Positions 7,967 through 16,035 of a stretch of 45,255 bases of DNA are shown one piece after another (positions within the stretch are counted from its first letter, which is position 1; each line of letters starts with the position of its first letter). Made by a program: the position numbers and the translations under genes. Origin of the DNA: an uncultured Bacteroides sp. (GTDB taxonomy: Bacteria; Bacteroidota; Bacteroidia; Bacteroidales; Bacteroidaceae). Where the stretch lies: positions 1-45,255 of the forward strand of contig CALUOT010000019.1 of the NCBI GenBank assembly GCA_944322355.1, in the 5' to 3' direction. The notes under the pieces are model-generated. The model was not told the origin of the DNA and did no database searches. It saw nothing but the letters and a program-made list of their open reading frames with translations.

Positions 7967-9412
7967 ATGATAAACGTAGCTCATCTATATAAGAGGTATA
8001 AGGGCGTGGAAGCCCTGCGCGACGTCAGCTTCGCGGTGAAACCCGGCGAACTGTTCGGGCTGATAGGACCCGACGGGGCAGGGAAGACCACCTTGTTCCG
8101 CATACTGGCCACCCTGCTCACCCCCGACAGCGGGCAGGCCACCGTCTGCGGCTTGGACGGGGTGAGGGACTACCATGCCCTACGACGTCGCTTGGGATAC
8201 ATGCCCGGACGCTTCTCGCTCTATCCCGACCTGACCGTCGAGGAAAACCTCAACCTCTTCGCTACGGTGTTCGGTACCTCCGTGCGCGAGAACCGTGCCC
8301 TCATCCAGGACATCTACGGCCAGATAGAACCTTTCCGCACACGGCGGGCGGGCGCCCTGTCCGGCGGCATGAAGCAGAAACTGGCCCTGTGCTGTGCGCT
8401 CATCCATAAGCCGGACGTGCTGCTGCTGGACGAGCCGACCACGGGTGTTGATCCCGTATCCCGTCGTGAGCTGTGGCAGATGCTCCACCGCCTTCGCAGG
8501 CAGGGCATCACCATCCTGGTGTCCACGCCGATTGTCGACGAAGCCCGGCAATGCGACCGCATCGCCTTCATCGACCATGGAGAGGTGCGCGGCATCGACA
8601 CGCCGGACGTCATCCTGCAACGTTTCTCCGCCATCCTCTGTCCCGGAGGACTGCACCATGCCCATACGGACTCCCGCCCCGAGACCGTCATCGAAGTGGA
8701 CGGGCTGACCAAGCGTTTCGGTACCTTTACGGCAGTGGACCACATCTCCTTCCGGGTACATCGGGGCGAGATATTCGGATTCCTGGGTGCCAACGGAGCG
8801 GGCAAGACCACGGCCATGAAGATGCTGACCGGACTGAGTCGCCCCACGGAAGGGCGGGCCACGGTGGCAGGTTATGATGTGGCTACGCAGGCGGAGGACG
8901 TGAAGCGGCACATCGGTTACATGAGCCAGCGCTTTTCCTTGTATGAAGACCTGCGTGTGTGGGAGAACATCCGCCTGTTTGCCGGCATTTATGGCGTGCC
9001 CGAACGCGATATAGCCCCCCGCACGGATGCCCTTCTGGCTGACATCGGACTTTCCGAAGAACGCAATACGCTGGTGCGCAGCCTTCCCCTGGGCCGCAAG
9101 CAGCGATTGGCTTTCAGCGTGTCCATCTTCCACCGTCCTGCCATTGTCTTCTTGGATGAGCCTACGGGTGGAGTAGACCCGGCTGCCCGTCGCCGCTTTT
9201 GGGAACTTATCTATCGGGCGGCCGACCGTGGCATCACCGTGTTCGTCACGACTCATTTCATGGACGAAGCGGAGTACTGTGACCGTCTCTCCATCATGGT
9301 GGACGGCCAAATTCGGGCACTGGACACACCCGACCGCTTGAAGCAACAGTATGGAGTACGGACAATGGACGAGGTGTTCCGTCACCTGGCCCGTCAGTCG
9401 CAAAGAGAATAA
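7967..9412 (+). CDS. ABC transporter ATPase with two fused nucleotide-binding domains
   Basis: A cytoplasmic ATPase of 481 residues resembling YbhF of the YbhFSR exporter. Domain 1 has Walker A GPDGAGKTT (34-42), signature LSGGM (131-135) and Walker B LLLDEP, but Pro188 replaces the H-switch histidine (STPIVDEA). Domain 2 has Walker A GANGAGKTT (274-282), Walker B and H-switch His430 (TTHFMDEA), but its signature is LPLGRKQ (373-379) rather than LSGGQ. Assembled head to tail, this should give one consensus ATP site and one degenerate site. The linker is short, so the protein is about 100 residues shorter than E. coli YbhF. The first permease begins 5 bp after the stop. Confidence 0.95.
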   Translation: MINVAHLYKRYKGVEALRDVSFAVKPGELFGLIGPDGAGKTTLFRILATLLTPDSGQATVCGLDGVRDYHALRRRLGYMPGRFSLYPDLTVEENLNLFATVFGTSVRENRALIQDIYGQIEPFRTRRAGALSGGMKQKLALCCALIHKPDVLLLDEPTTGVDPVSRRELWQMLHRLRRQGITILVSTPIVDEARQCDRIAFIDHGEVRGIDTPDVILQRFSAILCPGGLHHAHTDSRPETVIEVDGLTKRFGTFTAVDHISFRVHRGEIFGFLGANGAGKTTAMKMLTGLSRPTEGRATVAGYDVATQAEDVKRHIGYMSQRFSLYEDLRVWENIRLFAGIYGVPERDIAPRTDALLADIGLSEERNTLVRSLPLGRKQRLAFSVSIFHRPAIVFLDEPTGGVDPAARRRFWELIYRAADRGITVFVTTHFMDEAEYCDRLSIMVDGQIRALDTPDRLKQQYGVRTMDEVFRHLARQSQRE

Positions 9413-9417
9413 AGCCT

Positions 9418-10521
9418 ATGAAACAGTTTCTCTCGTTTGTCCGCAAGGAGTTTTATCACATCTTCCGCGATCGCCGCACGATGCTCATCCTGCTGGGGAT
9501 GCCTGTGGTGCAGATTGTGCTGTTCGGTTTCGCCATCACCAATGATGTGCGCAACGTGCGTACGGCTGTCGTGTGTCCTTCGCCCGATGTGCTGACCCGT
9601 CGCATCACCGATCGTATCGATGCGTCGGAATACTTTGATGTGACGTGTCGCCTGCCTTCACCGCAGGAGGCCGAAGCCGCCTTTCGACGGGGTGAAATAG
9701 ACATGGCTTTGGTATTCGGTCCGGACTTTGCGGGCGGACTTTATACGGGCAGTTCGTCCGTGCAACTGATGGCCGATGCCACCGACCCCAACATGGCCAC
9801 TTTGCAATCCGGTTATGCCGCCAGTATCATTGCCGAAGCCAGTCGCGAACTGTTACCTCCGGATGTGCGTGTTTCATCCATAACCCCGCATCTCAGGTTG
9901 CTTTACAATCCGCGGATGCAGAGTGCTTATAACTTTGTACCTGGTGTGATGGGGCTGATACTGATGCTGCTTTGTGCGATGATGACATCCATTTCCATCG
10001 TGCGCGAGAAGGAAACCGGTACGATGGAAGTCCTGCTGGTTTCGCCCATGAAGCCGCTGCACATCATCCTGGCCAAAGCGGTGCCTTACTTCACCCTGTC
10101 GTGCGTCAATCTGCTGACCATCCTGCTGTTGTCGGTGTTTGTATTGGGGGTTCCCGTGGCGGGTAGTCTGGTGGGGCTTATGGCTGTTTCGCTGCTGTTC
10201 ATCTGCGTGTCGTTGGCTTTGGGACTGCTTATTTCCACATTGACCCATACGCAAGTGGCAGCCATGCTCGTATCAGGGCTGGTGTTGCTGATGCCCACCA
10301 TGTTGCTGTCGGGCATGATATTTCCCGTGGAGAGTATGGCTCCGTTGCTGCAAGGCATTTCCCTGTGTGTGCCTGCACGCTGGTATATTTCTGCCGTGCG
10401 CAAGCTGATGATTATGGGTGTGGACATGCAGTATGTGCTGACCGAGGTGTGTGTGCTTCTGCTCATGGCGGTGTTGCTGATTACGGTCAGTCTGAAGAAG
10501 TTTAATGATAGAATGGGTTAA
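9418..10521 (+). CDS. ABC-2 type permease, first of two
   Basis: An inner-membrane subunit of 367 residues. It has one N-terminal transmembrane helix (residues about 20-42), a large extracytoplasmic domain to about residue 175, then five hydrophobic helices, with the EKETGTMEVLLVSPMKPL cytoplasmic loop typical of ABC-2 permeases. It is the YbhS/YbhR-like partner of the upstream fused ATPase and probably pairs with the next gene. There are 104 bp before the second permease, filled by an AT-rich palindrome that interrupts an otherwise tightly packed operon. Confidence 0.94.
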   Translation: MKQFLSFVRKEFYHIFRDRRTMLILLGMPVVQIVLFGFAITNDVRNVRTAVVCPSPDVLTRRITDRIDASEYFDVTCRLPSPQEAEAAFRRGEIDMALVFGPDFAGGLYTGSSSVQLMADATDPNMATLQSGYAASIIAEASRELLPPDVRVSSITPHLRLLYNPRMQSAYNFVPGVMGLILMLLCAMMTSISIVREKETGTMEVLLVSPMKPLHIILAKAVPYFTLSCVNLLTILLLSVFVLGVPVAGSLVGLMAVSLLFICVSLALGLLISTLTHTQVAAMLVSGLVLLMPTMLLSGMIFPVESMAPLLQGISLCVPARWYISAVRKLMIMGVDMQYVLTEVCVLLLMAVLLITVSLKKFNDRMG

Positions 10522-10528
10522 ATGAAAA

Positions 10529-10619
10529 GTTAAGATTTAAGATTTTAGAGTTTAGATTTAAACTAATCGGAATATCCCATTCCAAAATCTACAATCTTAA
10601 ATCTACAATCTAAAATCAA
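10529..10619. repeat. AT-rich imperfect palindrome without a gene, inside the efflux operon
   Basis: The left arm is built of TTAAGATT, TTTAGATTT-like words. The right arm (10583-10619) is ATCTACAATCTTAAATCTAC-like, and its reverse complement resembles the left arm. The centre carries GGAAT-ATCCC-ATTCC. The transcript could fold into a long A-U-rich hairpin. It lies exactly between two permease genes that should be co-transcribed. In style it resembles the AT-rich flanks of the four-helix-bundle gene at 18419, so it may be an empty or decayed element. It has no T-run terminator. Confidence 0.7.
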
Positions 10620-10625
10620 AAAGCT

Positions 10626-11726
10626 ATGCTGAAGTATCTGATAGAAAAAGAATTCAAGCAACTGGCACGGAACTCGTTCCTGCCGAAGCTGATTGTGATA
10701 TTCCCCTGCATGATGTTGCTGCTGATGCCGTGGGCAGCCAACCTGGAGGTGAAGGACATTCGTGTGTCTGTGGTGGACGGTGACCATAGTACGCTGTCCC
10801 GCAGGTTGTCGGACAAGGTTGCCGCGTCGGACAATTTCCACGTCACGTCCTATCCCGGTACCTATACCGAAGCCCTGCGCTGCATAGAAGCCGGTGAGGC
10901 AGACGTTATTCTGGAGATTCCCCATGACTTTGAGCGGCAGGTGGTGCGGGGCGGGATGCCTGCGGTACTGATAGCTGCCAATGCCGTGAACGGTACCAAG
11001 GGAGGACTGGCCTCGTCCTATCTGACGTCCATCGTAGCCGACTACTCGCGCACGTTGCAGACTGCCACCAGCACTGTTCCCTTGCCGCACATACGGGTAG
11101 AGACGCAGGCACTATTCAATCCCACACTCAATTACAAGCATTTCATCCTGCCCGCCCTGATGGTGATGCTTATGACGCTGCTGTGCGGCTTCCTGCCTTC
11201 ACTGAATGTAGTAGGTGAAAAGGAAACTGGCACCATCGAACAGATAAACGTGACGCCCGTGTCCAAGTTTGCCTTTGTCCTGGCCAAGCTAATACCCTAC
11301 TGGGTGGTGGGACTGGTGGTGCTGACGCTGTGTTTCCTGTTGTCCTGGCTGATATACGACTTTGTCCCTGCGGGCCACTTCCTCACCATTTACGGTTTTG
11401 CGTTGGTGTTCCTGCTGGTTGTATCCGGCTTTGGTTTGGTTATCTCCAACCATTCGTCCACCATGCAGCAGGCCATGTTCGTCATGTTCTTCTTCCTGCT
11501 GCTGTTCATCCTGATGAGCGGCTTGTTCACGCCCATCCGCAGTATGCCTCTATGGGCACAGATACTGACGTGGTTCAATCCCTTGCGTTACTTCGTGGAG
11601 GTGACGCGTGGCGTTTACCTGCGTGGCAGTGCGTTTGCCGACTTGCTACCGCAATTCTTCGCGTTGTTGGCGTTTGCTGTGGCGTTCAATCTATGGGCTG
11701 TGAAGAGCTACCGGAAACGCACCTGA
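10626..11726 (+). CDS. ABC-2 type permease, second of two
   Basis: An inner-membrane protein of 366 residues with the same plan as the preceding permease: one N-terminal helix, a large extracytoplasmic domain, then five helices, with the loop GEKETGTIEQINVTPVSKF. The pair most likely forms a heterodimeric channel driven by the fused ATPase. This is the last gene of the operon; it ends 12 bp before the stop of a convergent acetyltransferase gene, and no terminator is evident between them. Confidence 0.94.
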   Translation: MLKYLIEKEFKQLARNSFLPKLIVIFPCMMLLLMPWAANLEVKDIRVSVVDGDHSTLSRRLSDKVAASDNFHVTSYPGTYTEALRCIEAGEADVILEIPHDFERQVVRGGMPAVLIAANAVNGTKGGLASSYLTSIVADYSRTLQTATSTVPLPHIRVETQALFNPTLNYKHFILPALMVMLMTLLCGFLPSLNVVGEKETGTIEQINVTPVSKFAFVLAKLIPYWVVGLVVLTLCFLLSWLIYDFVPAGHFLTIYGFALVFLLVVSGFGLVISNHSSTMQQAMFVMFFFLLLFILMSGLFTPIRSMPLWAQILTWFNPLRYFVEVTRGVYLRGSAFADLLPQFFALLAFAVAFNLWAVKSYRKRT

Positions 11727-11738
11727 CCACACGTCCCA

Positions 11739-12236
11739 TTAAATATCCATCGCCATGATGTAATCGTTCATGTAGTATCCGTTGCCTATGGGGAAGTCTC
11801 CTTCGCGATCGATGTGCATGCCCATGTGTTGATAGAAACCCAGTGCCGGGTTCTGGCGGTTGACGTTCAGTTCCAGACGGCAAGGGGCGGGATGTACTTC
11901 TTTGATGTATTGGATGGCCTTGCGAAACAGGAAACTGCCGCAATGTGCTTTTTGAAAGTAAGGGAGGACGTATATCTTCTGCAAATGAAAAAGATTTTCG
12001 CCTTCGGGCTGTACGGAGACATAACCGGCCGGTTCACACTCTTCATAGGCCAGCAGATAGACGTGGCCTTCTTCTTCCATCTGTTTGCGGAGGTTATCGA
12101 CAGAATACATCCATTCCATCATATAGTCTGTTTGTTCCTGTGTCAGAATGTTTTTGTATGTTATAGGGAATACCTGCCATGCCAAATCGTGTATGAGTCG
12201 GCAATCGGCAATATCTGCTTTGCGAATAGTAAACAT
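11739..12236 (-). CDS. GNAT-family N-acetyltransferase
   Basis: A cytoplasmic acetyl-CoA-dependent acyltransferase of 165 residues from the chosen start. It opens with the usual GNAT strand (MFTIRKADIADCRLIHDLAW). It has the central strand plus pyrophosphate-loop region LQKIYVLPYFQKAHCGSFLF and the final LELNVNRQNPALGFYQHMG. In-frame upstream starts at 12251 and 12302 exist. The -7 box at 12264-12271 excludes 12302 and leaves almost no leader for 12251, so 12236 fits best. The substrate is unknown. It converges with the efflux operon. Confidence 0.88.
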   Translation of the reverse strand: MFTIRKADIADCRLIHDLAWQVFPITYKNILTQEQTDYMMEWMYSVDNLRKQMEEEGHVYLLAYEECEPAGYVSVQPEGENLFHLQKIYVLPYFQKAHCGSFLFRKAIQYIKEVHPAPCRLELNVNRQNPALGFYQHMGMHIDREGDFPIGNGYYMNDYIMAMDI

Positions 12237-12263
12237 AGGATTTCTTGCCATTTTAGTCCGATG

Positions 12264-12271
12264 CAAAGATA
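12264..12271 (-). promoter_or_regulatory. -7 box (TATCTTTG) of the acetyltransferase gene
   Basis: A TAnnTTTG match on the minus strand, about 28 bp before the ATG at 12236. It rules out the longest reading of the gene. Confidence 0.72.
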
Positions 12272-12337
12272 ATAAAAAGACGGGATACTTGTCCATTCGC
12301 AAGGTTGATTTTTATTTACTTTGCCTATGGTTTAGAC

Positions 12338-12425
12338 TCCCTAACCCAGTGGTTTATGGGTGCTAAACAGCCACTTTACGATGCTAAACAGCCAGTTTAC
12401 GACCCATAAACCCCACCTTTAGGGA
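12338..12425. repeat. Nested inverted repeat holding two 21-bp direct repeats
   Basis: GGTTTATGGGT (12351-12361) and ACCCATAAACC (12402-12412) form a perfect 11-bp inverted repeat. Outside it TCCCTAA (12338-12344) pairs with TTAGGGA (12419-12425). The loop holds two 21-bp units, each of the form TGCTAAACAGCCA(C/G)TTTACGA, starting at 12361 and 12382. It lies between the acetyltransferase promoter and the rpsP terminator. It belongs to the same class of intergenic arrays as 1041, 4521, 31023 and 37649. Confidence 0.88.
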
Positions 12426-12428
12426 ATG

Positions 12429-12468
12429 AAAAAAGGGGGTTCATCGTATGGATGTCCCCCCTTTTTTT
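12429..12468 (-). terminator. Rho-independent terminator after rpsP
   Basis: On the minus strand a C/G stem (CCCCC at 12456-12460 against GGGGG at 12435-12439) is flanked by A- and T-runs. It could work in both directions. It lies 39 bp beyond the rpsP stop. Confidence 0.88.
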
Positions 12469-12506
12469 ACTTTTTGCAATCTTCGAAGTCTTCCTTCTTC
12501 CGGTAT

Positions 12507-13037
12507 TTATTCGGCAGCTGGAGTTTCTTCAGCAGCAGGAGCCTCTGCGGCAGCTTCTTCTGCCTTGGCAGCCGCTTCAGCAGCTTTCTTTTCGGCCACG
12601 GCTTTAGCCTTGGCTTCATTTACTTTCTGTTCTGCTTCCAAACGTGTCTTGGCTTCAGCCTTCTTAGCTTCTTCTTGTTTGGTCTTCAGAGCTTCCAGGC
12701 CTTTCTGCTTGTTGTTCTTCCAAGCTTCGAACTTTGCTTCTGCTTCAGCTTCACCAAAGGCACCCTTGGCTACACCGCCCAAAAGGTGTTTCTTCATGTA
12801 AACGCCTTCACGTGAAAGGATGTTACGAACAGTGTCGGTAGGTTGTGCACCATTCAACACCCATTTCAGGGCACGGTCAAATTTCAAATCTACTGTGGCA
12901 GGATTTGTGTTCGGATTGTACGTACCGATTTTTTCAATGAATTTACCATCACGTGGTGCTCTTGAATTAGCAATTACGATGGAGTAGAAGGCATAACCTT
13001 TACGTCCGTGTCTTTGCAATCTGATTCTTGTTGCCAT
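12507..13037 (-). CDS. rpsP: 30S ribosomal protein S16 with long C-terminal tail
   Basis: S16 is a small-subunit ribosomal protein needed for 30S assembly. The first 80 or so residues are the canonical domain ([20 protein letters not shown], then [17 protein letters not shown]). About 95 further residues form a low-complexity tail rich in Ala, Glu and Lys that should be helical or disordered. Proteobacterial S16 is near 80-90 residues, while Bacteroidetes homologues are commonly extended like this one of 176 residues. The gene is monocistronic, with a -7 box upstream at 13095-13102 and a strong terminator downstream. Confidence 0.98.
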   Translation of the reverse strand: MATRIRLQRHGRKGYAFYSIVIANSRAPRDGKFIEKIGTYNPNTNPATVDLKFDRALKWVLNGAQPTDTVRNILSREGVYMKKHLLGGVAKGAFGEAEAEAKFEAWKNNKQKGLEALKTKQEEAKKAEAKTRLEAEQKVNEAKAKAVAEKKAAEAAAKAEEAAAEAPAAEETPAAE

Positions 13038-13094
13038 AAATGTTTATTAATTTAAAATGATTTGAATTATGCTACTAACTCGTAATAGCGGGCG

Positions 13095-13102
13095 CAAAGG
13101 TA
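13095..13102 (-). promoter_or_regulatory. -7 box (TACCTTTG) of rpsP
   Basis: A TAnnTTTG match on the minus strand, 57 bp before the rpsP ATG. It lies between rpsP and the end of the antiporter gene. Confidence 0.75.
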
Positions 13103-13130
13103 GGTATATTTTCGGAAATGACCAAAAATA

Positions 13131-14423
13131 TTACGAATATTTCCTCGGATACCTCAGTAAGATGGCCAGTAGAGCGAAGATTCCCATGCAGAAGGGATAG
13201 TAAAGGTGCCCGATGATGCTGAGGGGCGACACGGAAGCCAGTCCGGCAGCAATGAGCATCTGAGCCCCGTAGGGGATAAGTCCCTGAATGAAACAGGAGA
13301 AGGTGTCGAGGATGCTGGCAGTCTTGCGACGGTCCAAGTGGAAATGACGGGCAATGTTGCGGGCGATGGGGCCGGTAGTGATGATGGCAATGGTATTGTT
13401 GGCCGTGCAGAGGTTGGCAATGCTCACCAGGGCGGCAATGCTCAATTCGGCTCCCCGTTTGCCTTTGATGTGATTGCCTATGTGGTAGAGGATGAAGTCA
13501 ATGCCGCCGTTATAGCGAATCAGTTCGAGCATACCGCCGGCCAATAGGGTAATAATGATGAGTTCGCCCATGCCGATGATGCCTGCTCCCATGGTGCCGA
13601 ACCAGTCGAAGAAAGACATACCGGTGAAGAAGCCGATGAGTCCGGTGGAAAAAATGCCCAGTATCAGCACCAGCATGACGTTCATTCCGGCCACTGCCGT
13701 ACCTAGTACGAGGAGATAGGGGAGGACTTTCACCCATTCAATGGGGTCGGTTTGTGGAGGTGTGTGGACGGAGAGCCCTTGAATGACGTAGAGGGCCAGC
13801 ACCAGGCAGGCGGCCGGGACGACAATGAGGGAATTGACACGAAATTTGTCTTTCATCGAACAGTCTTGCGTACGGGTGGCGGCGATGGTGGTATCGGAGA
13901 TGAACGAAAGATTATCGCCAAAGAAAGAGCCGCCCACCACGATGGCGGTCATATAAGCTACATCGATTCCAGTCTTTTCCGCCAGTCCCACGGCGACGGG
14001 AGCTAAGGCAACGATGGTGCCTACACTGGTGCCGATGGACAGGGAGATGAAACACGAAGCCAGAAAGATGCCGGCCAGCAGCAGATTTTCCGGCAGGATG
14101 TGGAGGGTCAGATTGACCGTGGCGTCGATGGCACCCATCTGCTTGGCACTTTGCGCAAAAGCGCCGGCCAGAATGAAAATCCATATCATCAGTAGGATGT
14201 TTTTGTTGCCTGCCCCGATGGAGAACTGGTAGATGCGTTGGTCCAGCTTCAGACGGCGTGTGATGGCGATGGCATAGCCCGATGAAAACAGGAAGGCTAC
14301 CGTGATGGGCACTTTGTAGAAATCGTTCATCAGGATGGAGGTCACCAGATAGAGACAGAGGAACACGACCAGCGGACTGAGTGCCCACCAGCTTCCTCGT
14401 GACGGTTGAATAGGTTCTTGCAT
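13131..14423 (-). CDS. Na+/H+ antiporter, NhaC family
   Basis: An inner-membrane protein of 430 residues with about eleven hydrophobic helices. The stretch GGSFFGDNLSFISDTTIAAT (164-183) is the conserved NhaC-type segment in the transport core, and an extended second half contains ANLCTANNTIAIITTGP. Family members exchange Na+ for protons, sometimes coupled to organic acids. It lies downstream of uxaA on the same strand, separated by a terminator hairpin, and no promoter box is visible in the gap, so it may be reached by read-through. A role in hexuronate-linked ion balance is only inference. Confidence 0.88.
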   Translation of the reverse strand: MQEPIQPSRGSWWALSPLVVFLCLYLVTSILMNDFYKVPITVAFLFSSGYAIAITRRLKLDQRIYQFSIGAGNKNILLMIWIFILAGAFAQSAKQMGAIDATVNLTLHILPENLLLAGIFLASCFISLSIGTSVGTIVALAPVAVGLAEKTGIDVAYMTAIVVGGSFFGDNLSFISDTTIAATRTQDCSMKDKFRVNSLIVVPAACLVLALYVIQGLSVHTPPQTDPIEWVKVLPYLLVLGTAVAGMNVMLVLILGIFSTGLIGFFTGMSFFDWFGTMGAGIIGMGELIIITLLAGGMLELIRYNGGIDFILYHIGNHIKGKRGAELSIAALVSIANLCTANNTIAIITTGPIARNIARHFHLDRRKTASILDTFSCFIQGLIPYGAQMLIAAGLASVSPLSIIGHLYYPFCMGIFALLAILLRYPRKYS

Positions 14424-14442
14424 GAGTTACAGTCAGGTTATG

Positions 14443-14485
14443 AAAAAAGAGGCTGCGCCCTGTTGGGAGCCGGACACAGCCTCTT
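14443..14485 (-). terminator. Terminator between uxaA and the NhaC-type gene
   Basis: On the minus strand AAGAGGCTG (complement of 14477-14485) pairs with CAGCCTCTT (complement of 14447-14455) and runs into a U-tract. It lies 15 bp after the uxaA stop, so it should limit read-through. Confidence 0.87.
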
Positions 14486-14500
14486 GGATGGATTGTGTAT

Positions 14501-15991
14501 TTAAAGCGTTACGCCATTCTTGAAGATGGCTATTTCCTTGTATCCTTTCTTTTCATTGTTTACCAGTTCGCCACTGGCCACGCGGATGATGTAGTCGATG
14601 AAGCGTTCGCACGTTTTTTCCATCGGTTCGTTCTCCACAATGACACCGGCGTTGAAGTCTATCCAGCCCGGTTTGTGTTTGGCTAGGTTCGAGTTGGTGG
14701 AAATCTTCATGGTGGGGACATAAGTGCCGAAAGGCGTGCCGCGTCCGGTGGTGAAGAGCACCATGTGACAACCGCAGGAAGCTAATGCCGTGGCAGCTAC
14801 CAGGTCGTTGCCCGGTGCCGAGAGCAGGTTCAGTCCTTTCACTTGCAGGCGTTCGCCATAGGCCATTACGCCTTCCACATAGCTCTTGCCGCACTTCTGG
14901 GTGCAACCCAGCGCTTTGTCCTCCAGGGTGGAGATGCCGCCGGCCTTGTTACCCGGTGAGGGATTTTCGCCTACGGGTTCGCCGTGGCTCAGGAAGTATT
15001 CCTTGAAGTCGTTGATGAGTTTCACGGTCTGGTCGAACAATTCCCGATTGCGGCAACGGTTCATCAGGATGGTTTCCGCCCCAAACATTTCAGGTACTTC
15101 GGTCAATACCGTTGTTCCGCCCTGTGCCACCAAGAAGTCGGAGAACATGCCGAGTAACGGATTGGCCGTGATGCCGGAGAATCCGTCAGAACCGCCACAC
15201 TTCAGTCCGACGCGCAGTTCGCTGAGGGGAACTTCTGTACGTACGTCTTGCGAAGCTTTGGCATACAGTTCGCGCAGCAGCTTCATGCCTTCTTCATATT
15301 CATCGTCCACCTTCTGGGTCACCATGAACTTCACGCGCTCCGGGTCGTATTCACCCAAAAATTCGCGGAATACATCGGGTTGGTTGTTCTCGCAACCCAA
15401 GCTTACGACGAGCACGGCACCGGCATTGGGGTGCAACACCATATCGCGCAGAATCTTTTTGGTATTCTCATGGTCATCGCCCAATTGCGAGCAACCGTAG
15501 TTGTGCGGATAGGCCACGATGTCATCCACTCCCTGACAACCGGTCTCTTTCTTGAGCCCTTCTGCCAACTGGCCCACGATGCCGTTCACACAGCCTACGG
15601 TCGGGATAATCCAGATTTCGTTACGTACTCCCACGTCTCCATTCTTGCGGCGGTAACCTTGGAAAGTCAGTTGCTTGTGGGGAATGTTCAAGTCTACTTT
15701 CACCGGATTGTAAGTGTACTCCAGCAGGCCGGCCAGATTGGTCTGGATGTTGTGCTCGTTCATCCAGTCCCCCTGCTTTTGCGCCTGGCGGGCATGACCG
15801 ATGGGGTAACCGTATTTGATTACATCTTCGCCTTCGGCGAAGTCTTTCAACGCAAACTTGTGTCCAGCCGGGATATCCTCGTTCAGGGTAATCTCCTGTC
15901 CGTCCACCGTAATCTTTTCACCTGCCGACAGGGCGGCAATCGCTACGGCTACATTGTCTGCCGGATTGATTTTCAGGTACTTTGTTTCCAT
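14501..15991 (-). CDS. uxaA: Altronate dehydratase
   Basis: A cytoplasmic enzyme of 496 residues that dehydrates D-altronate to 2-keto-3-deoxygluconate in galacturonate breakdown. Residues 1-90 form a SAF-type domain. The rest is the UxaA core, with YPHNYGCSQLGDDHENTKK, LKCGGSDGFSGITANPLLG and the C-terminal TGRGTPFGTYVPTMKISTNS. Several conserved Cys and His residues would bind the metal. It follows lacI after 44 bp on the same strand and has no promoter box of its own, so the two are probably co-transcribed. Its product is the substrate of the divergently encoded KdgK, then Eda. A related sugar-acid dehydratase of the same family is the only alternative. Confidence 0.93.
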   Translation of the reverse strand: METKYLKINPADNVAVAIAALSAGEKITVDGQEITLNEDIPAGHKFALKDFAEGEDVIKYGYPIGHARQAQKQGDWMNEHNIQTNLAGLLEYTYNPVKVDLNIPHKQLTFQGYRRKNGDVGVRNEIWIIPTVGCVNGIVGQLAEGLKKETGCQGVDDIVAYPHNYGCSQLGDDHENTKKILRDMVLHPNAGAVLVVSLGCENNQPDVFREFLGEYDPERVKFMVTQKVDDEYEEGMKLLRELYAKASQDVRTEVPLSELRVGLKCGGSDGFSGITANPLLGMFSDFLVAQGGTTVLTEVPEMFGAETILMNRCRNRELFDQTVKLINDFKEYFLSHGEPVGENPSPGNKAGGISTLEDKALGCTQKCGKSYVEGVMAYGERLQVKGLNLLSAPGNDLVAATALASCGCHMVLFTTGRGTPFGTYVPTMKISTNSNLAKHKPGWIDFNAGVIVENEPMEKTCERFIDYIIRVASGELVNNEKKGYKEIAIFKNGVTL

Positions 15992-16035
15992 ATACGTGTG
16001 TCTTTAAATGAGTTAGTGTCGCATGTTGTCGGCTC

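Noticed and set aside
12426-12815. A plus-strand frame of 129 codons opposite rpsP, rich in Phe and Ser
   Set aside because: It is the antisense reading of the Ala/Glu/Lys-rich S16 tail and its terminator.
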